From the NCBI GenBank assembly GCA_016710765.1, contig JADJUJ010000003.1, positions 372,001-436,000 of the forward strand: a stretch of DNA of 64,000 bases, read 5' to 3'. Position 1 is the stretch's first letter; every line of letters starts with the position of its first letter. Source of the stretch: Lewinellaceae bacterium (GTDB lineage Bacteria > Bacteroidota > Bacteroidia > Chitinophagales > Saprospiraceae). Made by a program: the position numbers and the translations under genes. Below are positions 52,806 to 61,385 of this stretch, piece after piece. The notes below the pieces were generated by a model. The model saw only the letters and a list, made by a program, of their open reading frames with translations, did not search any database and had not been told where the DNA came from.

Positions 52806-53873
52806 TTATCCTTGCTCCGAAATAGCCACCAGTGCTGAACAAAGCGTAACAACGTCTTTCCAGGTTCCGGAGGTGTTAGACAGTACTACTACCACCGTTT
52901 TGCTTCCCGGGACAATCATGATCTGGCAAGCAGCGCCAGTTTGTTCACCACTGTGCCCGATCACGGCATTTTCATGTGGTTTGGGGGCATAGAAGAACCA
53001 ACCCAAACCATAGGGGTTGCCTTCTTTTTGTGCAAACTGATTTTCTGTCATCAGTTGAAAGGTGCTGTCGCCAATCAATTTCCCTTCCAGCAGGGCATTG
53101 CCAAACTTGAGCATATCGCCAACAGTGCTGTAAAAGCCGCCAGCTGGAATTCTGTTGCTCAAATCGTTTTGCTTGGCAGGTTTAGCTCTTCTTTTCTTTC
53201 GGTGGTACAAGCAGGATTTGTTGGGATAAGTCACCCCGACTTTTTCAATGCCGGTATGCCGCATGCCAGCTTTGTCCCAAATGTTGATTTGCATGTACGC
53301 CTCAAAAGATTGTCCGCTTATTTTTTCTATGATGCGGCCTAGCACGACATAACCATACGAAGTGTAAAAAAAATTGGTACCGGGCTCAAAAAGCAAGGGC
53401 CGGTCCTGAAAAACTTTCATGGCATCTTCCAGGGTTTCAAAATTTTGGGTGTTTTCAATCTCTTTGGTCGACTGGTATTGGGAAATTCCAGACGTATGCG
53501 ACAACAATTGACGGGTGGTGATGTCTCCTTTTTCTTTTTTCGGAAATTGGGGTAAGTATTGCTGGATCGGAGCATCCAAATCAAGCCGGCCTTGCTCAGC
53601 CAATTGCAGGACGGCTACAGCCGTCATTGGTTTGGCAAGGGAAGCCGTTCGGGTTAGGGTGCTGTCTGTAAACAAGATCCCTTTGTCTTCACAACTAAAT
53701 CCCACGGCGTTGTCCCAAATGGTTGCCCCATCAATGGAATATCCGGCGGCCACACCTGTTATTCCTTTCGATTGTAGTGTTTTCAGCAATGCATCTGCTT
53801 CATTTTGCGCCTGAAGGGTAAAAACGAAAGCCAAATACACAGGAAGGAAGCAAATCGCGGTCAAATTTTTCAT
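52806..53873 (-). CDS. Serine hydrolase, beta-lactamase/DD-peptidase fold
   Basis: 355 residues from ATG 53873 (MKNLTAICFLPVYLAFVFTLQAQ), giving a signal peptide. The class C-like motifs are Ser-x-x-Lys in TRTASLAKPMTAVAVLQLAE, a Tyr motif in FFYTSYGYVVLGRIIE, and HSG in VIGHSGEQTGAACQI near the C-terminus. DITTRQLLSHTSGI and GGFYSTVGDMLKFGNALL are typical of the PF00144 family. A periplasmic esterase or peptidase of unknown substrate; not evidence of antibiotic resistance by itself. Confidence 0.93.
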   Translation of the reverse strand: MKNLTAICFLPVYLAFVFTLQAQNEADALLKTLQSKGITGVAAGYSIDGATIWDNAVGFSCEDKGILFTDSTLTRTASLAKPMTAVAVLQLAEQGRLDLDAPIQQYLPQFPKKEKGDITTRQLLSHTSGISQYQSTKEIENTQNFETLEDAMKVFQDRPLLFEPGTNFFYTSYGYVVLGRIIEKISGQSFEAYMQINIWDKAGMRHTGIEKVGVTYPNKSCLYHRKKRRAKPAKQNDLSNRIPAGGFYSTVGDMLKFGNALLEGKLIGDSTFQLMTENQFAQKEGNPYGLGWFFYAPKPHENAVIGHSGEQTGAACQIMIVPGSKTVVVVLSNTSGTWKDVVTLCSALVAISEQG

Positions 53874-53961
53874 AGGAACTGTTTTAAACTGGATGCAATT
53901 TGTTCCCATTGGGTTGGCTGAAGGGCGTGCATTGAGGTATACATTCGGGAATCAGCCCATG

Positions 53962-54528
53962 CTATTTCTCAATTGGCAAAGGCGGCCCTACAATTTGCAT
54001 ATCGTTGTCGGCAAATATTTTTTGCATTTCTGCCGGGCTGGGTTCATGGTCCAGGGCTGCGACGGTAACAAAGAAGTTCTCCAGCTTACCAGCGGGCTGA
54101 ACCGTTACGGTCATTCTTCCTTTTTCGGAAACTTGGGTCCAGGCATGGGGTACTTCGCGTGGTAAAAATATGCTGTCGCCAATGGTCAATTTAAATCTTT
54201 CCTCTCCTACCTGAAAATAATATTCGCCTTCTACGACATAGAAAATCTCATCCTGCGAATTGTGAATGTGCAGCGGGGTCCCTTTGCCCTGCGAGAGGGA
54301 GGTTTGCTCAAACACTGCAAGTTGACCATCCGTATCGGTTCCCGAAATTTTGACGTCCAGTACATTAGCGTTTACGCCTTTGAGCTTGATGTGACCGTGG
54401 ATTCGGCCTTCGCCAGCATTGATTTTAAATCCTTTATCCGTTTTCATGGAAAGGAAGATTTTTGCTTTTGCAAATAATGAAATGGGGAAAACGGCAAGTG
54501 TGGATAAAATGAATTTTCTGCGTTTCAT
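53962..54528 (-). CDS. Exported cupin domain protein
   Basis: 188 residues. The N-terminus MKRRKFILSTLAVFPISLFAKA has twin Arg before a hydrophobic stretch and may be a Sec or Tat signal. The cupin core carries the metal motif PLHIHNSQDEIFYVVEGEYYFQVGEE and the second motif GDSIFLPREVPHAWTQVSEKGRM. Two His and a Glu are set for metal binding. Function unknown; related small cupins include quercetinase-like and sugar-binding proteins. Same strand as the neighbouring hydrolase genes but with a 88-base gap. Confidence 0.88.
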   Translation of the reverse strand: MKRRKFILSTLAVFPISLFAKAKIFLSMKTDKGFKINAGEGRIHGHIKLKGVNANVLDVKISGTDTDGQLAVFEQTSLSQGKGTPLHIHNSQDEIFYVVEGEYYFQVGEERFKLTIGDSIFLPREVPHAWTQVSEKGRMTVTVQPAGKLENFFVTVAALDHEPSPAEMQKIFADNDMQIVGPPLPIEK

Positions 54529-54836
54529 CTGTTGAAATTGAGGTGATTCTTTTGTGGAGTGGGTGGTCTTGTTTGGCTACAGGCCGTTCATAGAGGTAGG
54601 GAAACCATGCTAACCGCGTGATTTCGAGATAAAGATCACTTATATTGTTATCTACCAGTGATTTGCCTCGGACATTAACATTATGTTGTTCGTTTAAAAA
54701 ACGAACACCATCAAGTTACTTTTGCAGTCTTGTTGTACGAGGAGGTATTTTGCCATTGAAACCCTGTGGAATGATCGAATTTCACTTTTGTACGACTGAT
54801 CAACAATGCCATCATCATGGCTTGCCATCATTCGTT
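54529..54836. other. 308-base gap without supported gene
   Basis: Between the cupin and YiiX-like genes I see no protein-like frame, no long inverted repeat and no clear promoter pair. It must hold the promoter of the cupin gene on the minus strand. Confidence 0.5.
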
Positions 54837-55517
54837 TTAGCGCACGGTCATGAGCAGCGCACTGTTAAAAACCGCTGCCGGCGAAATAACGGTTTCATCC
54901 ATTGGTATGTTCGCCCCGTAGCGTTCCTGCATTTTGGTTTTAACAACAGGACTGCTCAGGTCGAAATCGCGGAGTTTTTCGAGTTTGCCGATTTCAAGGC
55001 CGGTAGATCGTTGGTACATTTTCCAAATGAGTTCAGAGCAGTAAATTTTGTTGTCGGACCATTCAAAGGTTCCATCGTAGTTTTTTCCCAGAAACTGGTT
55101 TCCAATTGTTTTCATCTTCGCCAGCGCGCTGGGTGTAAGCACCTGATCTGCATTTTTTAGCCGCTTGATCACATATTTTCCGCCTTTCCCCCGGGCAATC
55201 CAACGCTTCAAGGGTGTTCGTTTTACGGGTTGAACCGCTTCAAAAACATAAAAATTCTTCCCTTCTTTGTAACCGATGCCGCAATGGGAGTACCTTGATT
55301 TAGTAGCCAGCTGTATTGCCTTGCTTTGTGAGGAAAGGGAGGTTTGAAAGATGAGGTCGCCATCTCTTAATGCGTTGGGGTCGGCCGATGCTTGTTGCAT
55401 CTCTGCGTTGGCGGTGATGGGCGACGGTGGGGCAATGGAATTGCTTTTCAGGTAGCGGCTGGCTACAAAGGCAAACCCACAAAGGGCAATGAAGAGAATG
55501 ACTTTTCGCATAATCAA
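54837..55517 (-). CDS. YiiX/YebB-like permuted NlpC/P60 hydrolase
   Basis: 226 residues with a signal peptide or anchor (VILFIALCGFAFVASRYL). The permuted papain-like fold is indicated by LRDGDLIFQTSLSSQSKAI, the catalytic His in RYSHCGIGYKEG and Cys in NKIYCSELIWKMY, in His-before-Cys order. This is the YiiX family, thought to act on peptidoglycan or lipids. The C-terminal ISPAAVFNSALLMTV is typical. It sits between the cupin and the RibD-like genes on the same strand. Confidence 0.9.
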   Translation of the reverse strand: MIMRKVILFIALCGFAFVASRYLKSNSIAPPSPITANAEMQQASADPNALRDGDLIFQTSLSSQSKAIQLATKSRYSHCGIGYKEGKNFYVFEAVQPVKRTPLKRWIARGKGGKYVIKRLKNADQVLTPSALAKMKTIGNQFLGKNYDGTFEWSDNKIYCSELIWKMYQRSTGLEIGKLEKLRDFDLSSPVVKTKMQERYGANIPMDETVISPAAVFNSALLMTVR

Positions 55518-55597
55518 CTGGGTAGGGTAGTAGTGTTACTGCCGGGCTGCATTTATTACATTGGATTGGCGTATAATAGTTTTGAACTGAGCAAGAT

Positions 55598-56134
55598 TTA
55601 TGCTCTTACATAGTGCAGTTGCACGAGCCCCGACTCAAACTGTTTGCTGGGCATCGCTTTTATGTTAATGTGGGGTGTACCGCCCTGGAACAGCCGTTTG
55701 CCATCTCCGAGGATAATGGGAATTACCGAAATGATGTATTCGTCGATTAAGTTCTTCTCCATGAGCAACTTCACAATTTCGCCACCGCCATCGCAATAGA
55801 TGTGCTTCCCTTCTTCTGCTTTAAGGTTATGGATCAGGGTTTCCAAATCCCCATTGTAGAAGGTAACGCCATTTTCGTTTTCGCGATGTTGCCGGGTGAT
55901 GATGTAGCATTTGTGCTGACTGGCTTGTGGAAAAATGCCGCCGGTCAGTTTAAACACGATATCGTACGTCTTTCTGCCTACCAAATAGGTGTCCACACGC
56001 GTATTAAATTCGGCGTAGCCATAATCCTCGCCGGTTTTTTCAACCATGGAAAGCCAGGACAAGTCGTCGTTTTTGGTGGCAATGAACCCGTCCAGGCTCA
56101 TACTGATGTAAAGGAGTAGTTTTCTTTCGGCCAT
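55598..56134 (-). CDS. Dihydrofolate reductase / RibD C-terminal domain protein
   Basis: 178 residues. RKLLLYISMSLDGFIATKNDDLSWL, the GRKTYDIV block and the C-terminal IYCDGGGEIVKLLMEKNLIDEYIISVIPIILGDGKRLF place it in the bacterial YwjB/YyaP-like RibD_C group. The nucleotide-binding GGGE is kept. It is an NADPH-dependent reductase-like protein of unknown substrate, common in soil and aquatic bacteria. It is the last gene inside the pair of CTGGACA repeats. Confidence 0.92.
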   Translation of the reverse strand: MAERKLLLYISMSLDGFIATKNDDLSWLSMVEKTGEDYGYAEFNTRVDTYLVGRKTYDIVFKLTGGIFPQASQHKCYIITRQHRENENGVTFYNGDLETLIHNLKAEEGKHIYCDGGGEIVKLLMEKNLIDEYIISVIPIILGDGKRLFQGGTPHINIKAMPSKQFESGLVQLHYVRA

Positions 56135-56179
56135 TGTTAACTTTTTCTTTTGGTTTGAAATGGATGGACAACCATACTA

Positions 56180-56244
56180 CTGGACATTTTTTGGGGATTA
56201 ACCACATTAGCCACATCAGAGGTTCCCTTTTTTCGATTGTCCAG
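56180..56244. repeat. CTGGACA-ended short inverted element, copy 2
   Basis: 65 bases from CTGGACATTTTTTGG to CGATTGTCCAG. The interior GGATTAACCACATTAG matches the reverse complement of the copy at 52702-52755. It lies 46 bases upstream of the RibD-like gene. Confidence 0.65.
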
Positions 56245-56453
56245 TAATGTGACGGGCGACACCAATAGTCAACTCTTCCAGCAAACAAAGATAATCAAAA
56301 CGGGCGCTGGTAGATAATCAGCGGCTATCTGGCGGTTTTTGAGGCTCGCTTGGTGCGCAATTTTTCAGTTTAGCTGGACGAAGGCCCTTTTCCTGCCGGC
56401 AAGTTCGGTAAACATGAATGCTTTCTGACGAGGCAGGTTGATGCACTGCATGC

Positions 56454-56480
56454 ACAATAATAGATTTTATCTATTATTGT
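56454..56480 (+). promoter_or_regulatory. OxyR-type operator upstream of katG
   Basis: A perfect 27-base palindrome (12-base arms, 3-base centre) contains ATAG-N7-CTAT at 56460-56474 with T and A at the internal consensus positions, exactly the OxyR core ATAGntnnnanCTAT. It lies 70 bases before the katG start in an AT-rich region, a normal activator position. The -7 box is not clear. Confidence 0.75.
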
Positions 56481-56549
56481 ATAAATTAAATAAATAAACT
56501 CTTTGAGAAAAAAATCGTTATTTTACAGCAGAAAAAAATCAATCAAAAT

Positions 56550-58799
56550 ATGGATAACAACGAGAAAGTAGACCCTCATTCCGGTACTGCAAGTTACAAC
56601 GTCAACGGTGAAAGCAAGTGCCCATTCATGGGTGGCGCGCTGAACCACAGCGCTGGCGCTGGCATGACGAACCGTGACTGGTGGCCAAATCAACTGAAAC
56701 TTAACATTCTTCGCCAACACTCCGCCCTGTCGAACCCGATGGGTGAGCAGTTTAACTACGCCGAGGCTTTCAAGAGCCTCGACCTGGCTGCCGTGAAACA
56801 GGATATCTTCGAATTGATGACCGATTCTCAGGATTGGTGGCCAGCCGATTATGGTCACTATGGGCCTTTCTTCATTCGCATGGCCTGGCACAGCGCTGGT
56901 ACTTACCGTATTTCCGACGGCCGTGGCGGTGCTGGCTTTGGCACCCAACGCTTTGCGCCGCTCAACAGCTGGCCCGACAATGCGAACCTCGACAAAGCGC
57001 GTTTGCTCCTTTGGCCCGTCAAACAGAAATACGGCGACAATATTTCCTGGGCCGACCTTATGATTCTTGCGGGTAACTGCGCGCTCGAATCAATGGGCTT
57101 TGAAACCTTCGGTTTCGCGGGCGGCCGTGCCGACGTTTGGGAACCTTCAGAAGACATTTACTGGGGTAATGAAAGCGAGTGGCTGGGTGATAAACGCTAT
57201 GCCGGCGACCGCGAACTCGAAAATCCCCTGGGCGCCGTGCAAATGGGCTTGATTTACGTGAACCCGGAAGGCCCTAACGGAAACCCAGACCCACTTGCTG
57301 CAGCGAAAGACATCCGCGAAACGTTTGGCCGCATGGCCATGAACGACGAAGAAACCGTGGCGCTGATTGCTGGCGGCCACACCTTCGGTAAAACCCACGG
57401 GGCTGCTGATCCTACAAAATATGTTGGCCGCGAGCCTGCAGGTGCCAGCATCGAGGAGCAAGGCCTGGGCTGGAAGAACACCTTCGGCACCGGCAGTGGC
57501 GGCGATACCATCACCCGCGGCCTCGAGGGAGCCTGGACAACTACACCAACCCAATGGAGCAACAACTTCTTTGACAACCTCTTCGGCTTCGAGTGGGAAC
57601 TCACCAAGAGCCCTGCAGGCGCACACCAGTGGCAGCCGAAAGGTGGCGCAGGAGCAGGCACAGTACCCGATGCACATGATCCTGCCAAAAAGCACGCTCC
57701 GTTCATGCTGACCACCGACCTTGCCCTGCGGATGGACCCCATCTACGCACCCATCTCTAAGCGTTTTCACGAAAATCCGGACGAATTCGCAGAGGCTTTC
57801 GCCAAGGCCTGGTTCAAACTGACGCACCGCGACATGGGCCCAAAATCCCGTTATCTCGGCCCGGAAGTGCCAGCAGAAGAACTGATCTGGCAAGATCCGG
57901 TACCCACCGTTACACACAAATTGATCGATGCGCAGGACATTGCGGCCCTGAAAGCCAAGGTGCTTGCTTCCGGATTACCAGTATCCCAATTGGTATCCAC
58001 CGCATGGGCTTCTGCCTCCACTTTCCGTGGCTCCGACAAGCGCGGGGGCGCCAACGGCGCACGTATTCGCCTGGCGCCACAGAAAGACTGGGAAGTAAAT
58101 CACCCGGGTCAACTGGCAACTGTGCTGAACAAACTGGAGTCGATCCAACAAGCCTTTAACAGCGAGCAGTCGGGCGGAAAGCAGGTTTCACTCGCCGACC
58201 TGATTGTACTGGCCGGATGCGCTGGCATCGAGCAGGCAGCCAAAAATGCTGGCCACAACGTTGAAGTGCCCTTCACTCCAGGCCGCACTGATGCCACACA
58301 GGCCCAAACGGATGTCGAATCCTTCGCCGTACTGGAACCAGTGGCTGATGGCTTCCGCAACTACAAGAAAGCGCAATATTCCGCCTCCGCGGAGGAAATG
58401 CTGGTGGACAAAGCACAATTGCTAACCCTTACGGCTCCTGAAATGACGGTACTGGTTGGCGGCATGCGCGTGCTGAATACCAATTTCGCACATTCACAGC
58501 ATGGCGTATTTACCAAGCGCCCCGAAGCACTGACGAACGACTTCTTTGTCAACCTGCTCGATATGGGCACCACCTGGAAAGCCACTTCAGCAGCCGATGA
58601 TGTATTTGAAGGCCGCGACCGCAAAACAGGCAATGTCAAGTGGACGGGCTCCCGCGTCGACCTCATCTTCGGTTCAAACTCCGAACTCCGGGCGATTGCA
58701 GAAGTGTACGCAGTCGCTGGTGCAGAAGCAAGGTTCGTTAAGGATTTTGTTGCAGCCTGGGCAAAGGTGATGAACCTGGACCGGTTTGACCTGGCGTAA
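56550..58799 (+). CDS. katG: Catalase-peroxidase
   Basis: 749 residues, typical KatG length with the duplicated peroxidase fold. Distal Arg110, Trp113 and His114 are in FFIRMAWHSAGTYR; Tyr236 (IYVNPEGPNG) and Met262 (RMAMNDEE) complete the Trp-Tyr-Met adduct needed for catalase activity; the proximal haem ligand is His277 in AGGHTFGKTHG. The C-terminal half runs to FDLA. It removes hydrogen peroxide in the cytoplasm. It has an OxyR-like operator upstream and an intrinsic terminator downstream, so it is a monocistronic oxidative stress gene. Confidence 0.98.
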   Translation: MDNNEKVDPHSGTASYNVNGESKCPFMGGALNHSAGAGMTNRDWWPNQLKLNILRQHSALSNPMGEQFNYAEAFKSLDLAAVKQDIFELMTDSQDWWPADYGHYGPFFIRMAWHSAGTYRISDGRGGAGFGTQRFAPLNSWPDNANLDKARLLLWPVKQKYGDNISWADLMILAGNCALESMGFETFGFAGGRADVWEPSEDIYWGNESEWLGDKRYAGDRELENPLGAVQMGLIYVNPEGPNGNPDPLAAAKDIRETFGRMAMNDEETVALIAGGHTFGKTHGAADPTKYVGREPAGASIEEQGLGWKNTFGTGSGGDTITRGLEGAWTTTPTQWSNNFFDNLFGFEWELTKSPAGAHQWQPKGGAGAGTVPDAHDPAKKHAPFMLTTDLALRMDPIYAPISKRFHENPDEFAEAFAKAWFKLTHRDMGPKSRYLGPEVPAEELIWQDPVPTVTHKLIDAQDIAALKAKVLASGLPVSQLVSTAWASASTFRGSDKRGGANGARIRLAPQKDWEVNHPGQLATVLNKLESIQQAFNSEQSGGKQVSLADLIVLAGCAGIEQAAKNAGHNVEVPFTPGRTDATQAQTDVESFAVLEPVADGFRNYKKAQYSASAEEMLVDKAQLLTLTAPEMTVLVGGMRVLNTNFAHSQHGVFTKRPEALTNDFFVNLLDMGTTWKATSAADDVFEGRDRKTGNVKWTGSRVDLIFGSNSELRAIAEVYAVAGAEARFVKDFVAAWAKVMNLDRFDLA

Positions 58800-58800
58800 G

Positions 58801-58924
58801 TATACTCGAAGCAAAGAGGTTTGCGAAAATATTCGCGCAGTCCAGGGCACTGGCGAGTATTTATAACGAAGCCAGGAGGGCTGAGGACTAGTGAGCATTC
58901 GCAAACCACTTTATTTCGAGTATA
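58801..58924. repeat. Long stem-loop after katG (27-base arms)
   Basis: TATACTCGAAGC... (58801-58827) and its mirror at 58898-58924 match in 24 of 27 positions, separated by 70 bases. It starts one base after the katG stop codon. It may be another MITE-like insertion or a 3' mRNA structure; no coding content. Confidence 0.7.
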
Positions 58925-58946
58925 AAATTGAAATACGAATAAGTGA

Positions 58947-58985
58947 TAAGCGGTGGCCTGGTAGCAGGTCACCGCTTAGTTTTTT
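58947..58985 (+). terminator. Intrinsic terminator of katG
   Basis: TAAGCGGTG (58947-58955) pairs with CACCGCTTA (58970-58978), extended by CCT/AGG inside, followed by GTTTTTT. A clear rho-independent terminator about 150 bases downstream of katG. Confidence 0.88.
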
Positions 58986-59148
58986 AAGTAACGATGAAAT
59001 AACAAGTTCACGATTTCAGGCCAATTATTTTGGTGTTAGGCGACTATCTTTTGAGGCGAATAGCAGCGCTCTTTAACAAAAAAGATAGGAAGGTTAACGG
59101 CGAAAGAATGGCATCAAATCGTGAAGTTGTTATTTCATCGTTACTAAA
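58984..59148. mobile_element. MITE-like element, 165 bp, 33-bp terminal inverted repeats
   Basis: The left end 58984-59016 and the right end 59116-59148 are inverted repeats with 31 of 33 matches, both starting near AGTAACGATGAAATAACAA. The interior of about 100 bases has no coding frame. It abuts the katG terminator. Size and structure fit a miniature inverted-repeat element. Confidence 0.7.
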
Positions 59149-59329
59149 TGGGCAAATTATTTTACCAGTTGGCCACTGGAGTAAGTAATATTATTCAACT
59201 TGTCGTCTGAAATTCAATTATTTCTAATGCTATAGCCATTGCAATACCGAGGAAACTGTATTTTGGTTTTTCTTTATCCAGATATTCCTCAGGTCTCGTG
59301 CCACTCAAGCAATTACTGAATTAACGCAC

Positions 59330-60820
59330 ATGAACATAGCAAAGAAATCAAAGCAGATCGGGTTGGCGCTCGGCCCATTGTTATTTCTGACCATCTTGTT
59401 TTTTTACCACCCTGAAGGCCTGGAAAAAGAAGCCAATGCTGTGCTTGCCTGTACGGCCTGGATTGCCGTTTGGTGGATTACCGAGGCAATTCCAATTGCG
59501 GTGACCTCGCTGTTGCCGCTTGTGCTTTTCCCACTGACCGGCGCTTTGGGCCTGGATGAAACAGCCGTTTCCTTTGGGCACAAATACATTTTCCTTTACA
59601 TCGGTGGTTTTATCCTGGCCATCGCCATTGAGCGCTGGAATTTACACAAGCGCTTGGCACTCAACATTATTCATCTCATTGGAACCAATGTAAACAGCAT
59701 AGTGCTGGGCTTTATGGTCGCCACGGCCTTTCTTTCCATGTGGATTTCCAACACCGCTTCCGCTGTCATGATGCTGCCGATCGGTATGGCCATCATCAAG
59801 CAATTAAAGGATAACCCGGACACGATCGAGGATGAAAACCGGGTTTTTGGAAAGGTTCTTATGCTCGGGATCGCTTATAGTGCTTCTATTGGGGGCATCG
59901 CAACACTGATTGGAACACCACCCAACCTGGTTTTGGCGGGCATCGTCAGGGAACTGTATGGCATCGACATCAGCTTCTCAAAATGGCTGATGTTTGGACT
60001 GCCCATATCCACTTTATTGTTGCTCGTCTGCTGGAAATACCTGACGCGTTATTTTCAGTTTTTTAAACAGCAATCATTTCCAGGCGGCCGAAAAGAAATT
60101 AAAAAGCAGCTGGATAAATTGGGCGCAACGGGCTTTGAAGAAAAAACTGTTTTGGCGGTATTCGCCGTAACGGCTTTTTGCTGGATCAGCCGATCGTTTT
60201 TGTTGGAAAAATTCATTCCAGGCATCGATGATACCATCATCGCCGTCATAGCAGGCGTTGCGTTGTTTATTTTGCCTGCATCCAAAGGCAGTAACAGAGC
60301 AATTGTTACCTGGGACGAGGCAGTGCAGTTGCCCTGGGGCATTTTGTTGCTTTTTGGTGGTGGGCTTGCCATCGCACAGGGTTTCAAAACGACCGGGTTG
60401 GCCGAGTGGTTGGGCGGACAACTCGTATTGCTCAATAGTGTACCATTGATTTTGCTGCTGCTGGTGTTGATTGCAGCCGTCAACTTCCTTACTGAAATCA
60501 CCTCCAACCTTGCAACGACAGCCATGATCCTGCCAATCTTGGCATCCCTGGCCTTTACGGTCAATGTGCATCCCTACATGCTGATGGTGGGCGCCACAGT
60601 AGCGGCCTCCTGTGCCTTCATGTTGCCGGTTGCCACGCCGCCCAACGCCGTGGTATTTGGTTCAGGCTATTTGAAAATTCCAGACATGGTAAAAGCGGGG
60701 CTGTTCATGAACCTGTTTTCTATTGCCCTTCTAACGCTGATTGTCTTTTTTCTCCTTCCATATTTGTGGGAATTTAACCCGGATATGTTTCCGAGGGAGT
60801 GGATTAATAAAACAGAATAG
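59330..60820 (+). CDS. DASS family sodium-coupled anion symporter (SLC13-like)
   Basis: 496 residues and about eleven to twelve helices. AVWWITEAIPIAVTSLLPLVLFPLTG, the first SNT motif in FLSMWISNTASAVMMLPIGMAI, IGTPPNLVLAGI, and the second TSNLATTAMILPIL plus VATPPNAVVFGSGYL define the DASS/SLC13 fold with paired Ser-Asn-Thr-like motifs. It carries dicarboxylates or sulfate with sodium; the exact ion cannot be read from the sequence. No neighbouring pathway suggests its substrate. The 181 bases before the start hold no clear promoter. Confidence 0.94.
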   Translation: MNIAKKSKQIGLALGPLLFLTILFFYHPEGLEKEANAVLACTAWIAVWWITEAIPIAVTSLLPLVLFPLTGALGLDETAVSFGHKYIFLYIGGFILAIAIERWNLHKRLALNIIHLIGTNVNSIVLGFMVATAFLSMWISNTASAVMMLPIGMAIIKQLKDNPDTIEDENRVFGKVLMLGIAYSASIGGIATLIGTPPNLVLAGIVRELYGIDISFSKWLMFGLPISTLLLLVCWKYLTRYFQFFKQQSFPGGRKEIKKQLDKLGATGFEEKTVLAVFAVTAFCWISRSFLLEKFIPGIDDTIIAVIAGVALFILPASKGSNRAIVTWDEAVQLPWGILLLFGGGLAIAQGFKTTGLAEWLGGQLVLLNSVPLILLLLVLIAAVNFLTEITSNLATTAMILPILASLAFTVNVHPYMLMVGATVAASCAFMLPVATPPNAVVFGSGYLKIPDMVKAGLFMNLFSIALLTLIVFFLLPYLWEFNPDMFPREWINKTE

Positions 60821-61214
60821 GCTGGTTCCCGGAAAAGTCAAATGCGCTATGGTTATAAGATTTAGGGATCATCCAAAACACGCTACTGGAATTTTTTAAA
60901 AATTGCACCTCAAATTGGCTATGCTATGAGGTATGCTTATTGCCCTGATGTTGGCCCTTTGCTTCCTGGCCTTTTATAGCCGTCCTTATTTAGAGATGCG
61001 ATGTTAACAGAAGCATTTCTTAGCACTGTAGCAGCAAGTCAACAGTAACTGTGGTGGCGATGGGTTGAAGTTGGGGAGGAAGCAGCGGAAGTCCCGACAA
61101 GGCGAAAGTTCTTTTACGCATTTGAAATGTTCTTTCCTTTCTCCCAAATATTGGTTTGTGGAAAACTTACATTTGGCACTTGTTGACGTAAAGCAGCGGT
61201 AACAACACTATTTA
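60821..61214. other. Intergenic region without supported gene
   Basis: 394 bases after the symporter gene show no protein-like frame on either strand and no strong hairpin. The following 157 bases form an inverted-repeat element. Confidence 0.5.
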
Positions 61215-61371
61215 GCAACGTGTCAGTAATAACTTTCCAATTTGGCAGCATTTTTTGAGCGCTGCCTGCGTTGCCAAAACAATAATGTAGTACACTACAC
61301 GTCTGTTTTGACGTCTTTCCAGCGCTCAAAACCTGCACCCCAAATCCGGAAAGTTATTTCCGACACGTTGC
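61215..61371. repeat. 157-bp inverted-repeat element upstream of the lipase gene
   Basis: GCAACGTGTC... (61215-61245) is mirrored at 61340-61371 with a few mismatches and one 1-2 base gap; inside, TTTTTTGAGCGCTG is mirrored by CAGCGCTCAAAA. The right end is only 14 bases from the ATG at 61386, so it replaces or forms the 5' leader of that gene. Confidence 0.65.
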
Positions 61372-61385
61372 TTAACAACTTTAAT

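Noticed and set aside
52806..53873. Antibiotic resistance beta-lactamase
   Set aside because: The motifs fit the broad PF00144 serine hydrolase family; nothing specific to a true beta-lactamase is visible.
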